Shown: positions 12,412-22,400 of the stretch, piece after piece
How positions within the stretch are numbered: position 1 is the stretch's first letter
Layout of the letters: each line of letters begins with the position of its first letter
Source of the DNA: Cylindrodendrum hubeiense
Lineage: Eukaryota > Ascomycota > Sordariomycetes > Hypocreales > Nectriaceae
Length of the DNA stretch: 64,000 nucleotides
NCBI GenBank assembly: GCA_014621425.1
Contig: JAANBB010000052.1
Span: 1 to 64,000 of the forward strand
Direction: 5' to 3'
The notes under the pieces: model-generated
Database searches by the model: none
Told to the model about the DNA's origin: nothing
The model's input: only the letters and a program-made list of their open reading frames with translations
Translations under genes and position numbers: made by a program

Positions 12412-13023
12412 TCAATATTTCTCGGCGTATTTCGGATTCCTGACTTTGACCCGGTCTTGAGAGAGGGCAAAAAACTGGTAAGCATGCGTTCCATAAGGGA
12501 AAATCCGGATATTGAAGATGTCAGTTTGAGCTAGAGCGATGTTGAAGCTGTTATTGATTTGTCCATTATGTTGGATGTTGAGTTTCTTCATCTTCTTGAG
12601 TATCTTCTTGAAGCTCCTCTTTTGTGACCAGCACCAGTAGCGATTGTACTCGATTCCCTTGACCCAGTCAACGACCCTAGGAAGCTTAGAATCATCAAAT
12701 GCCCAGATGAAGGAGTCGATGACCATGTAGTGTTCCTCATCGTAGGACAGAGTTTGAGGTAGCTGGCAAGTCGCCTGGATGTCGAGCAGTCTCACGGGCA
12801 GACGGTGCACTGATGTGGTTGCCATAATAAGCGGAGCTCTGAGTTGTGAAATACCCTTAGAGCTCTCCGAGCTTAGTGAGGGGTCATTGTTGATGGCTGG
12901 GCCAAATTGAAGTTCGTCAGAAGCGCAGCTGTTCTGAGTGAAAGGATTCATCATTGACAGAATATTAATTAAGTTGGCGAGGCCTTGGATATTGGTGATC
13001 CAAGAAGGAGGAATGAAGGCCAT
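12412..13023 (-). CDS. Hypothetical protein, 203 aa, orphan
   Basis: A single uninterrupted frame opens with a true ATG at 13023. I do not recognise the protein. It begins MAFIPPSWITNIQGLANLIN, with a moderately hydrophobic start but no classic signal peptide. The middle holds the hydrophobic/aromatic stretch HYMVIDSFIWAFDDSKLPRV followed by WVKGIEYNRYW, then a Lys-rich segment (KKILKKMKKLN). There are no transmembrane helices and no catalytic motif I can name. Base composition is more AT-rich than the neighbouring genes, and no intron is needed. It could be a lineage-specific gene or a long chance frame; the absence of stops over 612 bases in AT-leaning sequence favours a gene, but only modestly. 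Confidence 0.42.
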   Translation of the reverse strand: MAFIPPSWITNIQGLANLINILSMMNPFTQNSCASDELQFGPAINNDPSLSSESSKGISQLRAPLIMATTSVHRLPVRLLDIQATCQLPQTLSYDEEHYMVIDSFIWAFDDSKLPRVVDWVKGIEYNRYWCWSQKRSFKKILKKMKKLNIQHNGQINNSFNIALAQTDIFNIRIFPYGTHAYQFFALSQDRVKVRNPKYAEKY

Positions 13024-14138
13024 GTGACTGCGATGTGCGGGTGAACGAGGGAAGCGAGCCCGCCCAGAAGAGTAGAGCGCTGTGAAAGATATGTATTAAA
13101 AAGCAATAAGTTCAATTGCAAGAACCCCATCGTGATATTTATACCCATATGCTCAATTTAGGTTCGCATCCTAAGTCAAAAGGGTTGTTCAGACGAGCCA
13201 TTCGGTGCCACGGGAGGCGAAGTCTTCTTGGGCGAACAAACTCTCAAATACAATAAATGGGGTTGCAGAAACCAATAGAATCAGCTAAATAATAGTACAA
13301 TTCAATACTCCCTTCAAAATCCAGGCAGTGAAGTAAGTATGAGGAACGTTGGTGAGCTATTGATCCTGAGAATGACCGTGATATAAAGGGTCAGATCGCA
13401 GTGGCCATGAGCCCTTTTGCGACCCCACCAGGATCCCCAGTAGTTGGTAATCCGACAGGAAATTAAAAAGACCGAAAGACAGAAATACCGAACAACATAG
13501 TCTTCATTATGTACAGTTTTGGGCTCCTAAAGCTCATCTCTTACAGTCACAGTCTAGTAAATCGAAGGCGAAACCACCTTGAGGTAGCTACCCGGTAGCC
13601 CTCATCGACTACGCAACCTTTTCTACTAATGGCCATACAGGACAGTATCGTGTCAACAGGAATCTAATAGAAACTCTATGGACCATTCAGGTAGTGGCGG
13701 CTGAATTGACTCATCTCGAGGCAACCAAATTTGAGTAGAGCATGTTAATAAACTTGACATCTTGAGCGGCAGCCGCAGGACCGGTATCGGTGCTGCAGAA
13801 GTAGGACATGAAAGACCGTGTGTATTGTCTCTCCTAGATACCACATGAAACCATGGGACGTGCTGAGACAAGATGGGAAGCTCATCATGAACCCTGAATC
13901 ATGGCGCTGAAAGCTAACGCTGCTTGTCCAATAAATGGCAGCTCCAGGAAGCCTGCTGGGGCGAGCTCAGGTTTGTGACGTCATGGACCCTTCCCCGTCC
14001 CACCAAGACCAGGAACAGCTCCAGCAGATCTTCCACGTGCTCAGGGTTCTCATTTGCGTAACATGTTCTGAGACTTTACCATTGACATTGTTTATTTCTC
14101 CTTGAGATTGATCTTTGTTCTATAGACAAGCAGTCGAA
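13024..14138. other. Intergenic with divergent promoters
   Basis: The gap lies between the orphan frame (minus) and MCU (plus). It is AT-leaning in the left part and contains a CCAAT box and a CRE palindrome close to MCU. No gene was recognised; a minus frame at 13,653-13,871 has no supporting feature. Confidence 0.5.
13928..13983 (+). promoter_or_regulatory. CCAAT box and CRE palindrome upstream of MCU
   Basis: CCAAT is at 13928-13932 and the perfect palindrome TGACGTCA at 13976-13983, about 155-210 bp upstream of the MCU start codon, a plausible proximal promoter position. CCAAT boxes are bound by the HAP/NF-Y complex and CRE sites by bZIP factors. Function is inferred from position and consensus only. 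Confidence 0.45.
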
Positions 14139-15595
14139 ATGAGCCGAGTACTTTGTCGCGCGACAGTGCGATTCTCTCCCGCACTGCACCCTAGACCATC
14201 CTCTACCTTGAGCTCCCACTACCAGCATTTCCTGTGGAGTCGGGTGCCGGTGACGTCGGTTCTTGGGCGCTCATTTTCAAGATCGCGTTCACTGAGAGAA
14301 GAGGAATCCAACCGAAAGGAAGATGAGCTAAGAGAGAAGGCCCGCCAAAGGGAACAACGACAAGTCACATCCGGAAAGAGTGCGCAGACATTAGAGAACG
14401 ACCGACCATGGCATAGGGAGAGTAGCCATGCACAGCCAAAGTCAACCTCGCCTGATCCTACACAAGGGGACTTGACTAAAGGTACGTCGCCCTGCCAATT
14501 TGGAGCTGTGACCCTACTGACGCTGACGCAATTCCAGGCAGGCTCTTGACAACCCCGACTCGACTACTCAAGCTCATCCTGCCGATGCCCTTCCACCCCA
14601 AGCAAGAACATATCAACGAGCCGATCGAAGGAGAGGAACAGAAGGGCGAGACCGTCGAGCCATTGGCGCTTCTCGTCCACCCTCATCAACCCTTATCCTA
14701 CCTTGAGCGATTGATACAAGCCGAGATTCCACCACTGCGGTATAACGGTCGAGAGAAGCTTCCAGATATTGTGTTCCGGGCGGAGGCCGACCAAGAAGAA
14801 TCCTACAAAAAGAAAGGACGACAGGATAGCAATGTTGCCTCATACTCTGGTCTTGGCCACGAGGGCCCGGACAGGAAGCATACTACCTGGGTGCGCTGGA
14901 GCGGCAGCACTGAGGTAGGCGACTTTATCCGAGATGCGGCGCGCGGGAGGGAGTTTGCCATTGTCATCGAGGGTCATGAAAAAGAGTTGCGAGTGGCTGT
15001 GCCGAGCTTCAAGGATCGCACCTATTACATGCGAATGCACCTGAGAAGAATGTCGCGCGAGATTGATGCCATGGCCAAGGTCAAGAGCGAGTGCGATCAG
15101 CTCGCCCATAAGGGAGCTCACCGACTTGCTCAAGGCGGCTTCGCGGCTCTCGCTACATGGTGGGGTGTCGTATACTATATTACGTTTCACACGGAGATGG
15201 GATGGGACTTGGTGGAACCCGTGACATACCTCGCGGGATTGACGACCATCATGGGCGGATATCTGTGGTTCCTCTTCATCAGCCGAGACCTCAGCTATAA
15301 GGCGGCCATGAAGGTGACGGTGTCTAAGCGCCAGAACGCGCTGTACCAAGAGCGCGGCCTCGACCCCAGCAGGTGGGAGCACCTGGTCCACGAGGCAAAT
15401 TCACTGCGGAGGGAAATCAAGATGGTGGCGGCCGAGTACGATGCAGAGTGGGACGAGATGAAGGATCTGGGCGAAGATGTCAAGCAGGTTCTGGAAGACG
15501 AGAAGCGGAAGAATGGCGGTGACAAGAAGGAGAAACTGAAGGACGATGATGACGATGATGATGGCGAGGAAGCACCGTCACGGGCTGACAAGTGA
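14139..15595 (+). CDS. mcu: Mitochondrial calcium uniporter pore subunit (MCU)
   Basis: Exons 14139-14481 and 14538-15595 (56-nt intron, GTACGT donor, CCAG acceptor) encode 466 residues. The splice restores [18 protein letters not shown], which begins the MCU N-terminal domain. The first 50 residues are Arg/Ser-rich without acidic residues, as in a mitochondrial targeting sequence. Two transmembrane helices (around [19 protein letters not shown] and [21 protein letters not shown]) bracket the pore motif WDLVEP at residues 337-342. The acidic Asp and Glu of the metazoan DIME selectivity filter are kept, with Leu-Val in the middle. The segment [18 protein letters not shown] after TM2 and the coiled-coil-like C-terminus ending in a seven-Asp run are also visible. 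It is expected to form the inner-membrane Ca2+ channel. The start is the first ATG of the frame; the frame is also open upstream of it but without ATG. Confidence 0.93.
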
Positions 15596-16289
15596 GCTCG
15601 GCGGAAGAGCCGACTGTATACTTGATATTTAGGCCGCTCGGGACATCGGCGTGCCCGCAATGGGTCGACACGCCGGGCGACAATCCCGTGTCATGACGGC
15701 GCTGTAAATTTCGACAACGCATGTGCCTAGATGGCGCATGGTCCGGCAGAAGCTGAAAAGAAAACTTATGCAAAACCTAACCGATCCGGCATCATCTTTG
15801 AGTCAACGTAGCGTGATTGCTGGCGGTAAAAGCCACTTGAGAGCATGGGGTGATGTCTTGGATGACGTATAGGATGCTAGACTGGGCAGTACTCGCACGG
15901 CCCTGCAGTGCAGGCTGGCGCAGTAAGCACACAGTGCGGACACCGCCCTACGTGGTGGCCATCCCGTCCCTACCACCACGTCCATCCACACGTTAGCACC
16001 CATTCATCCCACCTCACCCCACCCTCGCAACCAACAACCACTACAAACGACGCCGTCGCGCACTCCACCAGCAATCCGACGTCCAACCATGGCCCAGGCG
16101 TTTGTCACGATCGCCTTGGACGAGGTCAGCAGATACCCAGAAGCGGTAGTTTTCTGGAACGGTTCTGGGCGTGTTCTAGAAGCTTGTTCCCCTCTCGAGC
16201 CTTCATATCAGCCGGGACTAGCTGCTTAAAAGCTGGAGGTCCGAGACCAATCCCCCACCCCCTCACCGGCCGTAACCGCAAGCGACGAG
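15596..16289. other. Intergenic: MCU 3' end and sidF-like promoter
   Basis: Both neighbours are on the plus strand. A short ATG frame from 16,089 reaches a stop before the acyltransferase start and is out of frame with it, so it could be an upstream ORF in the leader. Nothing else was recognised. Confidence 0.5.
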
Positions 16290-17963
16290 ATGGCGCCCCA
16301 AGTTATACATCTGCCCGACGGCCAGACTTTTACCGTCACTCCCGTTTTCGCCGGCCTTGGCTTCAAGAGCCACGAGCTCAACAGGCACCACAACGCTTTC
16401 CCCATCGGCTGGACCGTTGTCCTCAACACCGAGGCCGACTCCGCCGACGGCGCCGACGATGACGATGACGATGATAAGGATCTGGACGGCGACAGGCACG
16501 GCGCCGAGAACGGCCACGGCGTCTTTCTCGACGGGGACACGGCGGCGGCCGCCCGCGTGAAGCGGCACATCCACTCGTTCACGAAGCCGACGCTGCAGGG
16601 CGACAACCTCTTCATTTCGTCGATTGCGAACCCCTCGAGCTCCGAGTTCAAGCCGGCCGCCAGCCCCACCCGGCAGATCGCCATGATGCTGTGGATCACG
16701 CTCTACTGGTACTTCCACCAGGCCGAGCCCGATCCGCAGGTCTCCGCCGCCGCCGCAAAGACCACCCCCCTCGGGGCCAAGCCGCGCGGGGAGTGGAAGA
16801 TCAACATCAAGCGCGACGGCGTGCTGCGGGGCCGCAACCTGATCCCCAAGCTGGAGCGCATGGGGCTGATTGCCTCGGCCGACACTGCTGTCGGCACGAG
16901 TGTCGACGACAACGGCGAGGGCTGGACGCAGATGTTTGTGTCTCGTCGCATGTTCTGGCAGCTTCCGGGACGCCTGTTCCTCTTCTCGCTGCAGCCCAAC
17001 AGGTCCATGTCCTCGATGCCCGGGTCCCCCACCGGGAGCCGTCCTGGCTCACCCATTTGGGGCGAGACCCCCCAAAGCGCATATTATCGTCACTCTCCAC
17101 ACTCCTCGTTTGGACGCCTTGATACTGATCTGCCTGGTGGGCCAACACCGACTACCATGGTTACCGTCCCAAGCTTCCCAATCGGCCCATTCTTCTCGAG
17201 CTCTCACCTTCCAACCTACTACCCGCCTCCTCCCCTCCAGTACATATACACTAACAACATCCGCCATCCCCTTCGGCCAAAGCCCCCGAGGATGGGAGAA
17301 GTCTTCTATACTCGGTTTGTCCCCAGTGTTGGCCAGTACCTGTCCTTCCGAGTCGCGTCGTCCTCTCCAAAGCCAGTGCCGTACTATGGTCCGGCCGGGC
17401 TCAACCCGCCAGACAATTCCCACCTGACTACGCTTAGCGATGCTTCTCTCCTGAAAAAGTGGCTATCAAAGCCGCGAGTAAATGCTTTCTGGGGCGACTA
17501 TGGCCCAAATTTCCTCACCGACGCTTTGAATCAGCCACATTCATTCCCAGTCATTGGACAATGGGATGGCGTGCCTTTTGGGTACTTTGAAATCTATTGG
17601 GTCAAGGAGGATATCCTGGGCCGCCACCTTGGCAGCGAAGCCGGGGAGTGGGATAGAGGACTTCATGTTTTGATTGGCGAGGAATGGGCAAGAGGCCGAG
17701 TGCCCATCTGGTTGTCGGGCCTGGTGCATTGGTGCCTGACAGCAGAATACCGTACCATGAACATTTGTCTAGAGCCAAGAGTTGACAACGCTAGGTGAGC
17801 AAGCCATTGTCCCCATCTATCACGCCATGTGCTGACAATTTCTAGGTTCTTGCAACGTCTTGAATTTTCAGGTTTCTCGAGAGAGAAGCAGATATCCTTC
17901 CCTCACAAGCAATCCTGGTATGTTCGCATGCGCCGGGAGCAATGGGAAGGGCCTGCGCTCTAA
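16290..17963 (+). CDS. sidF: Siderophore N-hydroxyornithine acyltransferase, SidF-like
   Basis: Exons 16290-17794 and 17846-17963 (51-nt intron, GTGAGC donor, CTAG acceptor) encode 540 residues. The protein matches the AlcB/IucB-type GNAT acyltransferases of fungal hydroxamate siderophore synthesis. The start is VIHLPDGQTFTVTPVFAG; the linker end is SSHLPTYYPPPPLQY, then GEVFYTRFVPSVGQYLSFRV. The GNAT part (from about residue 400) has GQWDGVPFGYFEIYWVKED, LHVLIGEEWARGR, and the stretch from WLSGLVHWCLTAEYRT to LEPRVDNARFLQRLEF spanning the intron. SidF transfers anhydromevalonyl to N5-hydroxyornithine for fusarinine-type siderophores; the acetylating relative SidL is the main alternative. Oddities are an Asp run (residues 56-62), a Ser/Pro-rich low-complexity insert (about 237-305) that makes it longer than the roughly 460 residues I expect, and a C-terminus (GPAL) that is not a canonical peroxisomal PTS1. 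It is the last intact gene before the AT-rich block. Confidence 0.83.
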
Positions 17964-18567
17964 GAGCTTTGTTTATGCTGGAACGACTGATATGACTGCA
18001 TGGAATATTTTTGTGTATTCAACTTTGTTTGAGCGGATGTTGATGCGGCGTGGGTGATGGTGGTAGGGCGATAAATGAATTACAATGGCGGAATGGCTTG
18101 GACCACCTAGAGAATAAACCAGAACCAGTCTATTGTTCTTCTGCGAGTCTGTCTTTCAGTCTCTACAGTCGCGAGCATAAGCGCCTTCCTGTCGCTCAGA
18201 CACACTCTTTCGTTGTTTGACGTGAGGTACTTCGCAGTACCTCGCCATGAAAATTACGGCAGGAAATGGCTGGCTTTTTACTAGTCAAACTGTGATTTTG
18301 GCAGGAAACGGTTTCGCCAAATAAGTAGCCTCTCGTACCGCGGGGTAAGTGGAGAGGGTGGAGAGGGTGGAGCTGGCCATCACAGTGCAAAGCGGACTTT
18401 ACGATACGAACGCTGTAGGGTTGGGTATGTAAGGCATACTTTCCGTACCTAGCCCTACAGGGCCCGTGTAGGGCCCGCGGGACCTTGGTAGTACGCGATC
18501 GTCAACAACCCAAAAACACAGCCAAAATAGTGACGCGCTAGATTCAACTTTACCGGCTGATGGCGGC
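17964..18567. other. Intergenic transition
   Basis: This is sequence after the siderophore gene, including a short GGTGGAGAG tandem repeat near 18,350-18,370 and a palindromic patch of GGGCCC motifs near 18,460-18,480. No gene was supported. The frame upstream of 18,568 stays open for some codons in register with the piggyBac-like fragment, so the transposase relic may begin here. Confidence 0.5.
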
Positions 18568-18892
18568 ATGCCTACAGGCACCGTGAAGAAGGCCCTGTGC
18601 GCGGGCCTGCGCAAAGGCGTATCCAAGCTGCCTAAAGCAAAAGCCCTAAAGCTTCCTACGCCTAATCGAGGCTTCTATTTTTAACCCTTTTAACCCACTT
18701 TTCGGCCCTTCGTGCTAATGGACCTTCCTGATACGCCTGTCGAGCTATTCCAGCTCTTTGTACCTGTTTCTCTAGTCGAAAAATGGGTCAGTTGGACGAA
18801 TAGCTGGGTCGTATCCCTCTAAGTTAAAGAACAGCTTAAATTTGCTCAGATACGCGAATGGAAGCCAATAACCGTTGCAGAGGTATACATCT
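18568..18892 (+). pseudogene. PiggyBac-like transposase, N-terminal fragment
   Basis: In one frame the sequence reads MPTGTVKKALCAGLRKG, then TPNRGFYF, a stop, and onward to MDLPDTPVELFQLFVPVSL, EKWVSWTNSW and IREWKPITVAEVYI. The spacing of an [LF]FxLF block, a WTN block and RxWKPITVAEVYI matches the start of the DDE_Tnp_1_7 (piggyBac/PGBD) domain in fungal and animal transposases. Three in-frame stops are all TAA at positions where CAA (Gln) fits, the expected RIP product. The frame is cut at 18,892 by the copia LTR. I could not find the remainder on the far side of the element at 24,649, so it may have been a fragment already. Confidence 0.6.
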
Positions 18893-19067
18893 TGTTGGAT
18901 AGCTTATGTGACTATATGATGACCTTGAACGTGTGTGTGTATTCTGTATCTGTTCTCAGGGGCTGTCTGCTTTAGACTACGCTCCGGGCCTATAAGTGGG
19001 CCCGAGGGCCTCCCTATTCTACACGTGACATTCTGGAGCCCTGGTGTTCCATGCCTCCAATTTAACA
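18893..19067 (-). repeat. Copia 3' LTR (left), 175 bp
   Basis: The LTR starts TGTTGGATAGC and ends CCAATTTAACA on the plus strand. It matches the right LTR along its length with scattered transitions and a few indels. It is less AT-rich than the adjacent interior. Confidence 0.92.
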
Positions 19068-19479
19068 CGCCCCTTCAGCTCGAAGGTATCGTCTTTGGGC
19101 TGATCTCCGGGATTATAAGGGCTTCCTTTTCTTCCTCCAATTCCTGCTTCCTGTTTCGGGCCAGTCTCACTGAGAGATCGGCGAGCCTTAGCTGTTTGAT
19201 AAAGGTCTCAAAGCTTTCCCGCGGAAGGCTCTTCGTGAAGCTGTTAGCAAGCAATTGGGCTGACAGAGTGTAGATAATATTAATCCGGCCTTATATGACT
19301 TCCTGCCAAAGCCAGTGATTATGTATATTAATATACCGTAGTTTTATACAGAGCTGGATGAGCTTCTCCTTGACTAGCCGGATAGTCTGTTAGTTATTAT
19401 ATTAAATAGTTACTTGTAAAAGAGGAGCGATTCCTCGCTAAGTAATTAATGATCTTAAATTAATATATAGGGATAAGAT

Positions 19480-22400
19480 TAAATAGTTTATAAAGAGAGC
19501 CTTCTTAGCTATTTGTGAGAGAGCTAGTAACTCTACCTCTATTATTGATATTGTAATTATATCTTACTTATTAGCTCTCCACGAGATTATCCTACTAAAG
19601 AGGGTTATTATAAAAGCCTATAAGCTCTAATAATCTAGTAAATTATCTGCAAAATTAATATTAAATATCACTAAAAGGCTATTATCTTCACTACTGGGCT
19701 TAACTCTATATTATAAGGAAAAACCTTATATTTATAGGAGATACTAGAGGATCTGATCTACAATTTTATGATACTTAGGGTCTAGGTTCTGGTTAAATCG
19801 TGCTAGTCTGCTAGTTATAAAGGTAATATCTAGTCGAGTTATGACCATAGTGTATATAATTGTCCTGACCTTCTATTAGTATAGGTTAATAAGTTATAAT
19901 ATTATCTTATAATTAATAGGAATAAGCTTTTTAAGGGCTATTAGGGTCTTATATCTGGGATTTAGCAAGGAATTAGCAAGTAATTAATATGTCTTATTAA
20001 TATATACTGACTGGGAAAGCTATAATTATTAGGTTACTCGGTCATAGATAACTTTAATATCTAGGAATTAGTGTAGAGGCTTTCCTCTCTTAATATAATA
20101 GAGTTTCTAGAGAGATTTGATTAGTTTAGTTACCTTATATTCTAGGGTCTTTGGATAGTAGAGAACATAATTATCTATATAGAAGAAGAAGATAATCTCT
20201 TTATATAGCTAGTAGTAATCCTCTCTGGGTACTTACTAAAAGCTTAGTAAAAATAAGCCTTTCTTAAAGTGTTATTACTATAAAAGAGATAACTATCTAA
20301 GGCTATATAGAGCCTTATAAAGCTTGAGGATAACACTGGGTTTTCAATATCTAGTTAATATTTCTATATAAATATCTTTATTAAGGTTAATATATATAAA
20401 AATATTGACTATATTATATTATAATATCTTATAATCAAAATGATTAACTAGGACTATAAGTATTTAAAATGATATCCTAACTAAGGTAACTGTATAGGTA
20501 TCTCACTCATCCTTTAACTACTAATTACCACAGATTACTAACCATACCTTGATCTTAATAAAGTGGCTATGTTTATCCAGCTTATATATATATACCTAAT
20601 AATAGCCGAGTACTTGGTGACTGTCTGTTATTATCTTAGTGATTTTGACCCACGAGCCTACTTCCTTATGGCTCCGCAAGTGGGAGGTTTCAGCTGTGAT
20701 TATGTTAGAGACTGAGCCTAGATTGTATAGACCTGGATAACTCCAGGTCCGAGGAGCTCTGGGACCGGCGAGCAGCCTCACATCGTTATCGGGAAGAAGT
20801 CTCTGCTAGGGCGCAGCTAGAGGAGACTTCCTATCCCTCCCTTGGGATTGGCTCCCGGGACTAATTAATATCCACTCTTGTTCTCTATAGAAGTCGCTAC
20901 GGACACGTAGTGAGCTCGCTCCTATAACTTAGATACACAATTCAGGATTCCCTCTTGTTAGACAAACTCAGGGCTCGCCCCTTATAGATTAGCTGGTCTC
21001 TATACGGATGTTTATCTATCTGAGTATGAGAGCTGGGAAGCCACTCTAACAAACATCACGGCATTCCGGCTAGTGGCCTTTCCACAAGGGGTTTTTCCCC
21101 TCCATATATGTAAGTATTATTATGTGTGTGGTTGAGAGGGCAAGTTAAGCTTCCCCCTACTAGCTTTGGTAAGGAGCTGGCCAGGCTATCTTCTTTAGTC
21201 TAATAGGAGTGTCTGCGATACTTTAGCTCTTATAGGCTGCTTGCTAGGAATATGGCCTTGAAAGATGTTCTTGGTGTTACCCTTTTGGGGATAACTCGGC
21301 GAGCCTTTATTAACTTTGTTCCTCCGGTATTATCACTATCTGGCCGCCCCCGCCCCTCCATGTTTAGGCAAGTAGTTAAGGTGTGGAAGAAGGCTGATAG
21401 GGGTAAATCTGGAGGTATAGGAAGAATCTTAAACTTGGAGATAGTATAGGTATTCTGCTTGGTGGGCTCTTGCGGGAAACTCAGTTACCTATTATTGTAT
21501 ATAGTGGGTATTATTATAGAATTTGCGGGCCTATTACTGGTATTCTCCTATTCTAGGCTATTAGAGCCTGGTAAAATCTTATCTAGTTCTTTGTCAGGTA
21601 GTTGTGAAGACTATACTAGAGGTAGCTCTATTATTATAAATAGCTCTTAAATATATTTCTTAATAGCTTCTAAGTCTTCTTTTAATAAATTATCCTGAAA
21701 GGTCTCTAAATACCCGTTAAATAGCTATTATTTATTAAATATTATATCTTATAATATAATTACTTCTTTTAATAGTAGATTCTAGATATAGAAGGAATTA
21801 CTTAATATATAACTAACTAGGAACCTAATCTAGGCTTGTAGGGCCTGCCTTTAAAGGTGGTTATATTAGAATTATATATCTATAATTAGTATAAAGGCCT
21901 TATAGTTATATGATCTTAGGTGAGATAGATTAGGTTTCGCTATACTATTAGTATAATATTATAAGTGAAATATTTTATAAAGAGACTTCTATTCTTAGTA
22001 AGTATTTAGTAAGTAATTATAAAGATAGGTAATTATCTTAATTATCTCTGATTAGAAGTATATTAGAAGTTTAGTTATTACTTATATTATATAATTTTTC
22101 TTTATAATAATTATAATAATATACTTTATATTCTTATTCTGGGTTTAAGTATTTAATATTAATAACTTATATCTAATACTTATTATTTTTATTTTAATAA
22201 TTACTTAATAATAGATTATTAAGAGTTTATTATTATATTTAAAGATCTTAACTATAATATTATATTATATCTTTATTATCTTAATAAATATTATAAGAAT
22301 AGTCTAAATTATAAGTATTAATTAATTAATTATATAATAGTCTTATATATACTTAAAGGTCCAGTTTACTATAATCTATATAAATATATAGTTTTTATAG

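Noticed and set aside
13161..13171. GGTTCGCATCC, similar to a tRNA B box
   Set aside because: It departs from the consensus at an invariant A, and there is no A box or cloverleaf at the right distance.
20596..20781. 61-residue minus frame as a separate gene
   Set aside because: Its second half is the start of the copia RT domain; the first half reads through the candidate solo LTR.
21252..21650. Two plus frames of 63-65 residues in a moderate-GC patch
   Set aside because: The minus strand there carries the copia integrase-RT linker frame, so these are antisense shadows.
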